Assembly: GCA_001599295.1 (NCBI GenBank)
Contig: BCGN01000004.1
Location: 66,138-130,137 of the forward strand
Direction of reading: 5' to 3'
DNA from: Sporopachydermia quercuum
Lineage: Eukaryota > Ascomycota > Sporopachydermiomycetes > Sporopachydermiales > Sporopachydermiaceae
Length of the DNA: 64,000 bases
The notes under the pieces: generated by a model
Database searches by the model: none
The model's input: the letters and a program-made list of their open reading frames with translations, nothing else
What the model was told of the DNA's origin: nothing
Translations under genes and position numbers: made by a program
Part shown: positions 32,701-43,076 of the stretch, in pieces
How positions within the stretch are numbered: position 1 is the stretch's first letter
Layout: each line of letters begins with the position of its first letter

Positions 32701-33987
32701 AATTAAAAGTGTGATGGAGCTCCAGCAAGTACCTACGGCTGTTCCAATGATCGACTGCAGTGTTAGTTCTATTTGAGAGCCGGAGGTGTGAGCAGGATGA
32801 TGAAGAATGACAGATAAAGGTAGGATGAAGCTATGGGAGCCAAGCCATGAGTTGACAGGTANTATAACAGATAGGATGAAAGCAACCATATAGGCTATGA
32901 TGAATTTCAGTAAGAATAGCAAATTTTGTATTCTTGGTTGGTAGATAGAAGTGTTGACGTAGAAATCCAGGGATGGGAAATTATGCTGCATGTTCTTTCT
33001 GAACGATGCAAAAAGGCTAGTCAGAAAGGACTCTGAGGACGGAGGCTCATTTGGAGGCCCATTTGGAGACTCTTTTGGGGGCTCATTTGGGGGCTCATTT
33101 GGGGGCTCATTGGAATGCCTATTAGAATGCTTATTAGAATGCTTATTAGGAAGTTTAAATGGAGAGTCACCAGCANACTTGGTAGTATTAATACCAGCTT
33201 TATCATTATAGCCCGTACTGTTCCGCCTGTTNTTTCTATGCCTCAATCCATGATTTGCATGCTTCCCATTCCTATCAGCCTCTCTATACTCTTCCACCTT
33301 ATTGATAGTCCCACTCTTGTGTGGTGGATATANAGCATCAAAAAACCCATCTCGTAGTTCTTCCAACCCGTATTGATTGAGACCTTCAGTATCTATTTTC
33401 AAGCCGAGCACCAGCTCATTCAACTGAACCTGAGAAGCTGATGTCCTTGGGGAAACTCTCCAGCCATGCTTTTTATGAAAGGGAACTGCGGGCGACGCGA
33501 ATCTTGTATGCACAGCATTACTGTTGATATATAGGTTATCGTAAGATGAGGCTCTACTTGGAAAAGCGCTATCAGATGCATTCGTTGAGAATCCTGATTG
33601 GAAATTAGCCATACTATTGTCTGCAGTAAGGGGATTTATATACCCAAAATTTGTATGGCTGCCGTTGTTGCTATTGCCAGGGAATGAAGGATGTAGAGAC
33701 AGGTATGATCCTGCATGATAAGAGCCAAGATGAGACGATAGCCCTGGTCTATCAGATTGGTTATTCAATTGTAGGTTTTGGAAAGAGCTTCTAGCTGAAC
33801 TTAGTAGTCTTTTATGCTGATGCTGATGTAAGTGAGAATCGTTACTTTCATTGGAAGCACTATTGATATCATCGCTTTTGCTCTTGTTGTCTTGTCTATT
33901 GGCACCGGAAACTGACTGAAGGATGTCGCGCGAAGAATCATCGCCAAGCTCAAACTTGGCCTTCCCCAGTTTTCTTTGTTTATCCAT
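29785..33987 (-). CDS. BRE4/YGL140C-like multi-pass membrane protein (aromatic-acid exporter family)
   Basis: 1400 residues. A Ser/Asn/His-rich cytosolic N-terminus (1-330) is followed by a first membrane block (about residues 355-530), including LLFLLKFIIAYMVAFILSVI and HSFILPLSVILHHPAHTSGS. A long soluble middle segment follows, then a second membrane block (about 985-1140), and a DUF2421-like C-terminal domain with MDGIAATLNHLSHSYRSIAD. This arrangement (putative ER transporter N-terminal 6TM, FUSC-like, DUF2421) is that of the fungal BRE4 and YGL140C proteins, which are poorly characterised and linked to brefeldin A sensitivity in BRE4. The N-terminus contains two adjacent 12-bp minisatellites (33041-33148). 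Seven N bases fall in this gene, all giving single X residues. Start ATG at 33987; no intron found. Transport substrate unknown. Confidence 0.85.
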   Translation of the reverse strand: MDKQRKLGKAKFELGDDSSRDILQSVSGANRQDNKSKSDDINSASNESNDSHLHQHQHKRLLSSARSSFQNLQLNNQSDRPGLSSHLGSYHAGSYLSLHPSFPGNSNNGSHTNFGYINPLTADNSMANFQSGFSTNASDSAFPSRASSYDNLYINSNAVHTRFASPAVPFHKKHGWRVSPRTSASQVQLNELVLGLKIDTEGLNQYGLEELRDGFFDAXYPPHKSGTINKVEEYREADRNGKHANHGLRHRXNRRNSTGYNDKAGINTTKXAGDSPFKLPNKHSNKHSNRHSNEPPNEPPNEPPKESPNGPPNEPPSSESFLTSLFASFRKNMQHNFPSLDFYVNTSIYQPRIQNLLFLLKFIIAYMVAFILSVIXPVNSWLGSHSFILPLSVILHHPAHTSGSQIELTLQSIIGTAVGTCWSSITLLIAXHTAGHISGNMGIKASSFVLGAFVFCWIRCHYPRLFHLLTSALFMLLFICGVSNSRDTYSIEPGKIYWRSSVFDSVXPYVFGVILSLAVNLAVPXFGNTDIITGLHNSFSILEEAIVTSMSQDEGDIRMFNSQKQLNWVSVTISEKFRDLNNEFTFTIISEDDLKLIRNSIQVLIGPLRALPSRCILFRGFDVYSSNIGDGNTTNSNPNETVGDRLINNEKNRRNFKMERSYLLHDHFFPLSPSQSGLFSSKNSPINSAINSPIGSPAASRNQSYVNVSSLNDTTVQTKARTNMIVITELKSIFESPTIHMIELMLAVIQLCKSILLMKKLPKATNLSKDPTVSDLQQTIKRLIDKVHILDKAYLEFTKSDMFSTSFTEDPTIVDIFLYVRYCRQSAKEIVAIGKKFIKICEEDHKNTSIKIGKYYLNIPYYPLRRSLNRVSRRLLHDQGSETAFNFRQSQRDVEDAIERIYNVNTSRHAETEIPVVHSSGAATATPAIRAVDRSDFDARALDTTTFSYKLWLIFHTLNGEESKXSIKFAVIEILLLLPGFLPQSYGWYEKYRCWIAPLMGLLFMKQIVSGSWYDLLVRSAFWIVSAIWAGLSIRARFHYKNSDGIINANGYVVSIFALIISVPLIYRYILTAYPRSALLGLLTFTIVTVNIIVDNESHQTLITQVWTQSLAVFIGMVIAVLSGWMVWPFVPRLELMDGIAATLNHLSHSYRSIADRYLYRDHDDDPTGLTLELAHIREVRTVQYLFAVRDLLRLTKHEFSLRGTFNITPYRHLLNSCENVLQQMIEARITGSYFHVYENDQDEETTRALLSYRRDAVASVIFVLYCLGNCFTMRCSVPRYLPGVVMARKRLFDAIADLEIWKADQQVATVIGGLVDGNSKGNTPSTADDSANNSHRNSIYETLGDSNKDVADREREAKYEYEHWRTVYGMAFSREFTGVTRELERIVILSKQILGENDI
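33041..33148. repeat. Two abutting in-frame 12-bp minisatellites
   Basis: Six units of GGGGGCTCATTT type (33041-33112) encode NEPP/KESP/NGPP repeats on the minus strand. They are followed without a gap by three units of GAATGCTTATTA (33113-33148) encoding N(K/R)HS repeats. Both keep the reading frame of the BRE4-like gene. Confidence 0.95.
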
Positions 33988-35356
33988 GATTATTAGATTA
34001 CGTCAGAAACGACACTTGATGAATATTCTATTATGTAAAGGTCATATTCTATGCATATTAATGTATGGTTTGAAAGGCACGCTTGCCATATAGTTGAGTC
34101 CTAGACTGTAATGATTCGGTGAAATCAGGACAATGAATCAAGACAACGGTCTATATAGATTTGACTGTCGTATGAAGTAGCAATTTGGCTCGATGTAAAT
34201 GCAGTATAGAGTAATGATTGGTCGCTGAATACGTTGTAGATGATATATGTTATAGATAATAGATTTGTTGATGCAGATTCGAGGAAGAGTTAATGAAGAT
34301 GCAAGGGATGAATACTAGCTGCAAATAAGGTTTAAAATTTAAAAAACTAAGGTTCAGGGTAGTATGAACTGTATTTTGAGTTTGATGTCAATCGGGTTAA
34401 AGTTCAGGGAATTGTGTGAGAAAGATGATGAATTATTAAAAGGATAGTTAGTGTGCTATGTTATAATGGTGTAAAAGCATAGTGCTGATTATGTTATATT
34501 CTGCTGAATAGGTTATCCAGGGGATGATTCTGACAGTAGGTGGCTGTTTTGGAGCCATCTGGTGAGGCCTCAAGTTGGAAATTAAACCAAAGAAATCTCA
34601 AGGCGGAAAAAGAGAAATTTAAGTGTTCGGCATAAGCCAGGCAGAAATCTGCAAATAGACTGCAGGTTAGTATTTGAAACGCCAGTTTCAAACAATGGTA
34701 AGCGATCATATCATGAAAAACGATCGACGGTTCAATTTTGGACCTTAAAGTGCTGGACTAGTGTCAATCAAATTTCCACAGTCTAATAAATCCTTTTATC
34801 ACTTCCTTTTTTTATGGCTCAGCAATTCTGCATAGGAAATTAATTCTTCAATTAAGTTCTAACCTAAAAAGCCTAAATATTAGCGTTTACACTTACATGT
34901 TTAACTACAAAATGTTTCCAGGAACATACCACTAATGAGACGATCGCCAAACCTGATTCATTCATTTTTCATTATAATTAGACGTCATTTTTTTACTAGA
35001 GTATAGCCAATACCACCAGGAAAACTGGTTTGCTATCAACAGTCTTTATTACAACCATAGCTACAAAAATAGTCAAACTTTGGCCCCATAATATCCGAAA
35101 AAGTGAAGTCTTCCTCTCATTCCTTGTCCATGAAACCCATAAGGATCGTTGGGAGGTTCTTACTTCCAACTCTTTTTCCCTACTTTCACCAAAAATCTGC
35201 AAATAAAATCTACCTATTTATATTACACCATTTCTCGTATTTCTATACTAATAATATACGTCTTCTATTCCCACATGCAAACCCAAGCCTCTCTATCCAT
35301 CATTAGTTTCAGAAAAGTGGAACCATATCTCTTACCTGTCAAGAGACAGTTAACCG
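33988..35356. other. Upstream region of the BRE4-like gene
   Basis: 1.37 kb, AT-rich, containing the BRE4-like promoter and sequence before the candidate gene at 35357. Open frames here (for example 34494-34709 on -) look random. No RNA gene recognised. Confidence 0.5.
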
Positions 35357-35676
35357 ATGAGACAAAACGAAGGTGATCCTCAAAACAATAATCATTACTC
35401 AACTCCATATATACCTAAGCTTGGATTGAACGATAAAATTGTTCAATGTATTGATTGTAAGTGGCTTAAATGGAATTTATGCTAATGAAGGATAGTTATA
35501 GAAATATAGGATAATTTTGACGGTCATCTATATCCTTTAACGTGATATAGATAAGTAGGTAGCATCACAGTAACAACAGATCATCCCTTATTAGTCCGGA
35601 ACTGATAGAGCAATTGAATTTTTTTACTGAGTTGTTATATCTATTGCTGATAGCAGTTAGTGATTTGATGGGTTAA
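35357..35676 (+). CDS. Candidate small spliced gene, model incomplete
   Basis: ATG at 35357 opens a coding-like exon (MRQNEGDPQNNNHYSTPYIP, then KLGLNDKIVQCID) ending at a perfect GTAAGT donor at 35457. About 100 nt further, a frame open from 35563 to TAA at 35674-35676 reads SSLISPELIEQLNFFTELLY then LLLIAVSDLMG, with acceptors after GTAACAACAG (35579) and CACAG (35570). Exon 1 ends in phase 1 while these acceptors need phase 2 (or phase 0 at 35562), so a microexon or a different boundary would be needed. I do not recognise the protein. The stretch 35677-35981 beyond it is the PTP1-like upstream region with nothing else visible. Confidence 0.35.
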
Positions 35677-35981
35677 GCCAGATAGTAGAAATTGAGGAAA
35701 AATTTTAATAGCTTTTCGACTACATCTTTCTGCTTAATATTAGACGTGACATGCATTATCGGGATAACTGGAACCTGGGAATCATAACGCGAGCTTCTAG
35801 TGCAATAGGTCATTGCGATCATCAGAAGTGCCCACAACCTTTTATAACAGACAAAATTCTTCAATTTACAACTTCTGAATCTTAGAAATTCTTTATTTCT
35901 TTTTATTTCTTTCCGTCATACAACAGAATTGAAGTTGAACGCAATAATAATTATCAGTAATAGCTATAACTACATATCAAA

Positions 35982-37755
35982 ATGGCTGGTAAGAATACAC
36001 CATCGTTGAGCATTGAAACAAACGAGATAAATGAAAGCACCGACAAGAGAAAATCACCAACTACTCAAACTTCACCATCTTCATCAGATCTACCTTCCTT
36101 ATCGATGCTGAGGTCCCTTTCACCAACAAGATTGTTTTCAAGACCCCATAAACCTATCCTATACATTCCTTGGTATATTGGTCAAAGCAAATATGAATTA
36201 GCAGAACAGTTTACTACAATTAAGTATATAGAAGATGAGAGAATGCACGATGCTTTAGTCAAGCAAGGAAAGTCCGATTGGAAAGGTCTCGTAGGGCTCA
36301 GAGCAATGTCAACTGGAAGAAATAGATATGCTAATATCATACCTTATGATAAGAATAGGGTGAAATTGACAAATATTCTAAGACCTGGTAATGATGAGGA
36401 GAACTATATCAATGCATCTGATATAAGTATTGATATGAGCTATTTAGATCCTGAAAGCTCGAGAAAACACTATATTGCGACTCAGGTATGATATTTTTTG
36501 ATTTCAGAATTTCACTTTTACGAGCAAAGTCTAACCAATTAATCTTTAGGGTCCCACTAGAGCAACTGTTGTTGATTTCTGGAACATGGCATTCCAATGT
36601 TGTCTCAAAGCTTCGGAGAGTAAATTCTATGCATCATCAAATGAAATAGTGATTGTGATGGTAACGCCTCTGAGAGAAAATGGGATGGAAAAGTGTTATC
36701 GTTATTGGCCGAGAAATATCAATGACTCATTCTTGCTAAATAATGACAGACGTGTGTATGAGATCAAAAGTTCCAATAGTAGTGGAGAAAGTAGTCGATT
36801 GATTTGTGATCCCCGGATGAACAGGGATGGCGTAATTGTTGCAGATGATGATTCAGACTCCGATGAAGGAGAAACGTCTGAGCTGAAGCCAGTATTTAAG
36901 GTGCCACTTCTACTAACATTGTTGGACTACGCTTATCATGAAGAGGGTAAGTTCCATGAATCAACATTATCTCTTATTCCTGTTGGCTCAAAAGATCCAA
37001 ACGATCTCAAGATCGTTCATCATGTCTATTTTGATCAATGGGCAGACTATGACAAACCTGACTCGCTTAATAGTGTTTTGAAACTCGTTGAAAGAGTGAA
37101 TCAGTTGAGATACTCTGTTTTACCACAGAACGATACATCTATTTCAAAAGGACATTCAGGCGATGAAGCATCACCGAAGCAAACCTCTTCTGCTTTTATG
37201 AGGAGGTCATCCAGTATGATAGCATTACCAGCATATGCATCTGATGAAAATATTGCCCCTCTGATTGTTCACTGTTCTGCTGGAGTTGGAAGAACCGGTA
37301 CCTATATTGCTCTGGATTATCTATTAACTCAATGTTCAGATTTCAAGAGAAGACCGGTTACCTCATCAGCTAGTGACACTGCTGGATCTTCACCTTCATA
37401 TTCACCCGTTATCAATGCAGCATTAGATCATAAAATAGACCACTTGCTTGACCAGGATCCATTGACAGCTGTAGCACATGAGGGAGCAACAAGTAAGGCA
37501 ATCCCGCAACCAAATACTCCAACCGAAAAGTCTCCAACTGTGTCTTCACCCACTATTATTCCTGTAGAAGAGTCTCATGCAGACGATCCTGATTTAATTC
37601 TCGAGATTGTTAAAAGTTTAAGGAGACAGCGGATGCAAACTGTTCAGAGTCGGAGTCAGTTTTTCTTCATTTATGAAACTGCTTCTAACTATTTCTTTAA
37701 CGTGCATAAAAAGACTGGTTTCATTCTCAAGGAACAGAAGAAGAGAAGCAAATAG
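35982..37755 (+). CDS. PTP1: PTP1-like protein tyrosine phosphatase, two exons
   Basis: Exons 35982-36485 and 36550-37755 (phase 0) give 569 residues. Donor GTATGA, branch TCTAAC, acceptor TTTAG. The classical PTP domain begins with NRYANIIPYDKNRVKL and ENYINASDI. It continues with KHYIATQGPTRATVVDFW across the splice junction, MEKCYRYWP, the acid-loop region DQWADYDKPD, and the active-site loop HCSAGVGRTGTY (Cys410, Arg416), and ends with a helix QTVQSRSQFFFIYETA carrying the Q-loop. The catalytic residues are intact. S. cerevisiae Ptp1 is 335 residues; the excess here is a Ser/Pro-rich N-terminus (1-50), an acidic insertion (about 250-270) and Ser-rich insertions before and after the active-site loop (about 365-395 and 440-510). 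It probably acts as a cytosolic phosphotyrosine phosphatase; targets unknown. Ptp2/Ptp3-type assignment cannot be fully excluded. Confidence 0.88.
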
Positions 37756-38569
37756 TAAAGTGATCATGATTTTGTATTTATGTTATTTTTTCTGGGAATG
37801 GATTTGGGAGTTGAAGATCTTATAATGTACTTATATATTGACTTATAATGATATAGTTATTAATATGTTATGACATACGTACTCAATCTTTTTCGAACCG
37901 GCGATAGTTGAGTGTCAATTAATAGGTTAAGCCAACAATAAGTGCAAACGATATGTTTGATATTCAATTCAATTATGGACTCAAGTCTAGTCGAATTGAA
38001 CATTGGTAATACATTGTGCTCCAATATTTATCATATAAAAAGAAAAAAGTGAGTATATTAGTCTTCAAGCTAACTACCCAGTTATCCTCTTATCAACAAT
38101 CTTATCAGCCATAAATAATTGGCAATCTACTTGTTTATGGTGTAATGCTTCTGTGGTAATAACACACATTTGTATAATGCCAATATCATAGGACCACAAA
38201 TATATTTTTCTCTAATGCACAAACATAATAAACTTTTTTTTATAAAAACACAGTNTTTTGATGAAAAGTAGTTGCATGTTAAGCGCCGGAATTTACAACC
38301 AACAGATCAATCAAATGACCTAGTTTTGAACTAATTGACGTGTCAGATGTTCTGTTTAGGTAACGCTGTATTAATTAATAGATATGAATAACAATTCTCA
38401 GAGTAAAATAATTGTGGAAACGTGCCTTTTCTCTACAAGAAGATCGAAGATGAAACAAGGGATGGAGTTCAGCACGCATAATTCTTCAGTGGGACTCTAG
38501 AATATATCCACTTGACGTTCCAGACTGCATAATCAACAGTAAGATAGCACATTTAAAATACTGAATATA
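37756..38569. other. Intergenic
   Basis: 814 nt, AT-rich, between two + genes; nothing recognised. One N at 38255. Confidence 0.5.
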
Positions 38570-39878
38570 ATGGGAGATATTAAAAGCAAGACAGGATGCT
38601 ACTTGGTGTCCTGGAGTATTCCCTTGGAACCTTTGGAATTGAACCAAGGCATCAGTAACAATAATACATCAACAAGCTCAACAGTTGATGTTGATGCAGT
38701 GTACACAGGGTTGAGCTTTGTTGTGGAGAAATGGTATATGAAAGAAATATTATGTAAATGGAAATCAAACAAAGATCCAAAAATAAGGTACAAAGTCAAA
38801 GAAGAAGAAACAGTGATGATTGGGATTACGAAACAACCAGTTAATCTCTATGGCGAGATGTTTTGCCAATTAACGAAAGCTCACTGTAATTCATGGAATT
38901 CAGCAGTATTGTTGATAAGATCAACAGAAATACAGACAGATGTTCAAATTGTAGATGTTTTCACTAAGAGCAGAAAAGAACTCAAGCAAGTTAGTATTAT
39001 ACTCATAAATTAGTACATCGGCATCACTATAAAGCATCATTTAGTGTGTGAATTATGATTATGATACTAACATTGAGTAGATAATAAAAGAGTTTATGAT
39101 GATTGAAGTGTCAGACATGGCAGAACCGGCAAAAATATCCAGTAAAATCAGTTTGTTACGAGAAATTGAACTCTCAAATACGGATCAACTGTCATATATC
39201 CAGTATAAGTTGTGCGCCAATCGAACTTGGGTTCCATTGGGTCTAGGTTATGGGTATATTGTTAGCTGTGCAATTGAAAATACAGAAAAGATGATAAGCA
39301 TGATTATTCTTAAGTTCAGTACCATTTATAGGCAGGAAAATATCATGTATAAATTTGAACAAGACTTTTATCACTCAGGGACAACTTGGGATCTTCAAAA
39401 TCAAACTCAAGACGATGACTTTCAGTTGATATACTATGCAGACGAGCTGACATGGCAGGATTATGTAGATACTTTTGGTTTGGGTGATCCTTTTGATGTC
39501 GATAATGAAAAATTAGATATAAGCATTGATCCTGAACGTGATTCAGAGTACATTTTTTCGTATACTAAGAAACTAACGGATGAAATTCAACAGGAAGCCG
39601 ACACAATCAAACCAAAAGAGGAGGACATTGATCATCTGCGATATGAATTTCGATCAAACGATGTATCAGCAATTATAGGTCAGAAGGGAGCTATGATCGA
39701 GAGAATAAGAAAAGAATCACAATGTACAATCAAGATCCTACCTCATGACCTTTCCACTCAAACTGACGATAATTCATCTTCAAAGAAACAATGGATCCTA
39801 TTTACTGGTCCAAGGAAAAATTGCATGGTGGCTCTGAAGCTAATGTATGAGATCATTTGTTACAAGCGAACTGAATGA
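38570..39878 (+). CDS. KH-domain RNA-binding protein, two exons
   Basis: Exons 38570-38989 and 39081-39878 (phase 0) give 405 residues. The donor is GTTAGT and the intron ends TACTAACATTGAGTAG, with the branch point 10 nt before the acceptor. The C-terminal KH domain spans about residues 328-402 with the signature AIIGQKGAMIERIRKES (GQKG loop at 340-343) and the closing helix CMVALKLMYEIICY. I see no other GXXG loop; the rest is mixed, with an acidic linker (about 250-325). KH domains bind single-stranded RNA or DNA. Overall length and the position of the last KH recall yeast Pbp2, whereas a lone C-terminal KH recalls the meiotic splicing activator Mer1; neither is secure. Splicing is needed because the first exon lacks the KH and the second lacks an ATG before residue 146 of the joined product. 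Confidence 0.7.
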
Positions 39879-40754
39879 TGTTTGAGCTAACTCTTTTGGA
39901 CCCTCGTTTCATCAATCCCAAATCATAGTATCATCAACTAAGAAAATAATACACCGAATCCAAAACTTAAATCTTAAGTTCTCAAACTCTTCCACTATTA
40001 ATCCTAATCATCATTCAAACATAATCGAATCAAATCTCAACAGCTCAAGAGGCCTATTCAAAATCCCAACAGTAATAGTCGACTATATTACCAAAACACT
40101 CAACCATCAATGCATTCCCAAACTCTTTCAAAATCGGCACACTCATTCATCTATCACAAATATCGATACTTATGATATTTCATACTTTTTTTCGACATAT
40201 TCCAATCCTCAACTACTGCCAACACAATATATATATAGATCAATTGTTTCTTCCTTCATATTTAATCATCACATCAATACCAACATTTTTATGAATGAGG
40301 AAGTCAATTAATAACCAAAATTAGCTTTCCAGAATGCGTTAATCTTGCATTATCACGTGGAACTTAAAACCTTAACTCTATATTGGAAGCAGGGGCTGAT
40401 CACCTAATCCTTTATTAGCTACTTCACTCCACACCAAATCAATACTTACCCGGCCCCAATTTATACTATTTGGGAAAGTGAAAAGTTTCCCTACGCTGTT
40501 TATGGGTGAAATTTTTTTTCGTTTTGGTGGGAATTGCTTAATCTTACAAAAATTTTCATGGATTACTATGGCAAAGAGAGGAAATGCACTCTTCCTCTCA
40601 TTTATTTATTACCCTGGGTTCCCATAATAAAGGATTTCTCCTTCTTTACACAGAATTTCCCATTGATCATTAAAGAGATTGATACTGGGAGCAGTAGAAT
40701 TAGGGATAATTAGCATTATTCGCTTTAATACTATTAACATATATATACATAAAG
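39879..40754. promoter_or_regulatory. SSB1 promoter region
   Basis: 876 nt upstream of SSB1. Contains a TTACCCGG Reb1-type site at 40446-40453, a CACGTG at about 40355, a TATATATATA stretch near 40229 and T/A-rich runs closer to the start. These fit a strongly expressed, ribosome-associated chaperone gene. Confidence 0.6.
40446..40453. promoter_or_regulatory. Reb1-type site TTACCCGG
   Basis: Exact match to the yeast general regulatory factor Reb1 core (TTACCCG), about 300 bp before the SSB1 start codon, a usual position for a nucleosome-depleting site. Confidence 0.6.
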
Positions 40755-42596
40755 ATGGCTGAGGGAACATTTCCAGGTGCTATTGGTATCGATTTAGGTA
40801 CTACATACTCATGTGTCGCTACCTACGACAATGCAGTTGAAATCATTGCCAACGAACAAGGTAACCGTGTTACCCCTTCATTCGTTGCTTTCACTGAAGA
40901 AGAAAGATTGATTGGTGATGCTGCCAAGAATCAAGCTGCTTTGAATCCTAAGAACACCGTTTTCGATGCTAAGCGTCTTATTGGTAGAAGATTTGATGAT
41001 GCTTCTGTTCAAAAGGATATCAAGAGTTGGCCTTTCACTGTTATCGACTCCAATGGATCTCCTTTAATTGAAGTTTCTTACCTTGGTGAAACCAAGACTT
41101 TCTCTCCTCAAGAAATCTCCTCCATGGTTTTGACCAAGATGAAGGAAATTGCTGAAGCTAAGATTGGTAAGAAGGTTGAGAAGGCTGTTGTTACCGTTCC
41201 TGCTTATTTCAACGATGCTCAAAGACAAGCCACCAAGGATGCTGGTTCCATTGCTGGTCTTAACGTTTTACGTATCATCAACGAACCTACTGCTGCTGCC
41301 ATCGCCTACGGTTTAGGTGCTGGTAAGACCGAACAAGAAAAGCACATTTTGATTTTCGATTTAGGTGGTGGTACTTTCGATGTCTCCTTGTTACACATTG
41401 CTGGTGGTGTCTTCACCGTCAAGGCTACTGCTGGTGACACTCATCTGGGTGGTCAAGATTTCGATACCAACCTTTTAGAATTCTTCATCAAGGACTTCCA
41501 AAAGAAGACTGGTAACGATATCTCTGGTGATGCCAGAGCTTTAAGAAGGCTTAGAACTGCTTGTGAAAGAGCTAAGAGAACTTTGTCTTCTGTCACTCAA
41601 ACTACTATTGAGGTTGACTCTTTGTTCGATGGTGAAGATTTCTCTGCTAACATCACCCGAGCTAGATTCGAAGACATTAACGCTGCTTTGTTCAAGTCTA
41701 CTCTTGACCCTGTTGAACAAGTTTTGAAGGATGCTAAGATCGCCAAGTCTAATGTCGACGAAGTCGTCTTAGTTGGTGGTTCCACCCGTATCCCCAAGGT
41801 CCAAAAGTTGTTGTCTGACTTCTTCGATGGTAAGCAATTAGAAAAGTCCATCAACCCCGACGAAGCCGTTGCCTATGGTGCCGCTGTTCAAGGTGCTATC
41901 TTGACTGGTCAATCCACTGGTGAAGAAACTAAGGACTTGTTATTGTTAGATGTTGTTCCTTTATCATTAGGTGTCGCTATGGAAGGTAACATTTTCGCTC
42001 CTGTTGTCCCCAGAAACACCACCGTTCCTACTATCAAGAGAAGAACTTTCACCACTGTTGAAGACCACCAAACTACTGTCCAATTTCCTGTTTACCAAGG
42101 TGAACGTGTCAACTGTGCTGAAAATACCTTGCTAGGTGAATTCGACTTAAAGGGAATTCCACCTATGAAGGGTGGTGAACCTGTGTTGGAAGCCATCTTC
42201 GAAGTCGATGCCAATGGTATCCTCAAGGTTACTGCCGTTGAAAAATCCACCGGTAGAACTGCTAATATCACAATCTCCAACTCTGTTGGTAGATTATCAT
42301 CCACTGATATCGAAAAGATGATCAATGATGCTGAAAAATTCAAAGGTGCAGATGAAGCTTACTCCAAGAAGTTTGAAGCTAAGCAAAGATTAGAATCATA
42401 CATTTCCTCAGTCGAATCTACTGTCACCGACCCTCTTTTGGCTACTAACTTAAAGAGAGGTGCCAAGGACAAGGTTGAAACTGCTTTGTCTGATGCTATG
42501 GCTGCTTTAGAATTAGAAGATTCGTCTGCTGATGACTTGAGAAAGGCTGAATTGAAGCTTAAGAGAGCTGTCACCAAGGCTATGAGCACTCGTTAA
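40755..42596 (+). CDS. SSB1: Ribosome-associated Hsp70 chaperone Ssb
   Basis: 613 residues, the same length as S. cerevisiae Ssb1/Ssb2. The nucleotide-binding domain shows [52 protein letters not shown] and [17 protein letters not shown], followed by [16 protein letters not shown]. The substrate-binding domain has [17 protein letters not shown]. It ends KAMSTR and not EEVD, which separates Ssb from Ssa. Ssb works with the RAC complex on nascent chains at the ribosome exit tunnel. Codon use is strongly biased (GGT, GCT, AAG, TTG), unlike its neighbours, as expected for a highly expressed gene. Conserved Leu in DTHLGG is encoded by CTG. No intron. Confidence 0.97.
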   Translation: MAEGTFPGAIGIDLGTTYSCVATYDNAVEIIANEQGNRVTPSFVAFTEEERLIGDAAKNQAALNPKNTVFDAKRLIGRRFDDASVQKDIKSWPFTVIDSNGSPLIEVSYLGETKTFSPQEISSMVLTKMKEIAEAKIGKKVEKAVVTVPAYFNDAQRQATKDAGSIAGLNVLRIINEPTAAAIAYGLGAGKTEQEKHILIFDLGGGTFDVSLLHIAGGVFTVKATAGDTHLGGQDFDTNLLEFFIKDFQKKTGNDISGDARALRRLRTACERAKRTLSSVTQTTIEVDSLFDGEDFSANITRARFEDINAALFKSTLDPVEQVLKDAKIAKSNVDEVVLVGGSTRIPKVQKLLSDFFDGKQLEKSINPDEAVAYGAAVQGAILTGQSTGEETKDLLLLDVVPLSLGVAMEGNIFAPVVPRNTTVPTIKRRTFTTVEDHQTTVQFPVYQGERVNCAENTLLGEFDLKGIPPMKGGEPVLEAIFEVDANGILKVTAVEKSTGRTANITISNSVGRLSSTDIEKMINDAEKFKGADEAYSKKFEAKQRLESYISSVESTVTDPLLATNLKRGAKDKVETALSDAMAALELEDSSADDLRKAELKLKRAVTKAMSTR

Positions 42597-43076
42597 GTCT
42601 AAAGTTCTTCATCTATAATGATTGATTAAATTCTTATTATATTATGTTAATTATAGTTGGGAAATTAAAATGTTGATCCATTGTCTCTTGATCAAATCAA
42701 AATTAAAATAATGTAATATCATTTTATTCTTGGGTTTCATTATGGGTCGGTTATATAATTTGTTATAGAAAAGAAACATGGTATCCATTTTATTAATATT
42801 GTTTGATTGTAGTAAAAGTAAATGATTATGAATACGAGTATGAATGAGGGTGGGAGTTACATGCATTAAACTTAGAAACCGACGTATATAGGACTTTTCA
42901 CTTATAATAATGCTGTGAGAATTAACTGTTAAAACGTTCGTACACTCTTAACTGTCATTTCTTCGATTGATTGATTGTATTACTTTCATTATTTTACTAC
43001 TATTCTACTCATTCTGAAGCCGTATAATCTTACATAACATATCACTGTATGCAATTAATATTTCTTATAACCCATT
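42597..43076. other. Convergent 3' region SSB1 / RIO2
   Basis: 480 nt of AT-rich terminator sequence shared by two convergent genes; nothing else seen. Confidence 0.6.
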
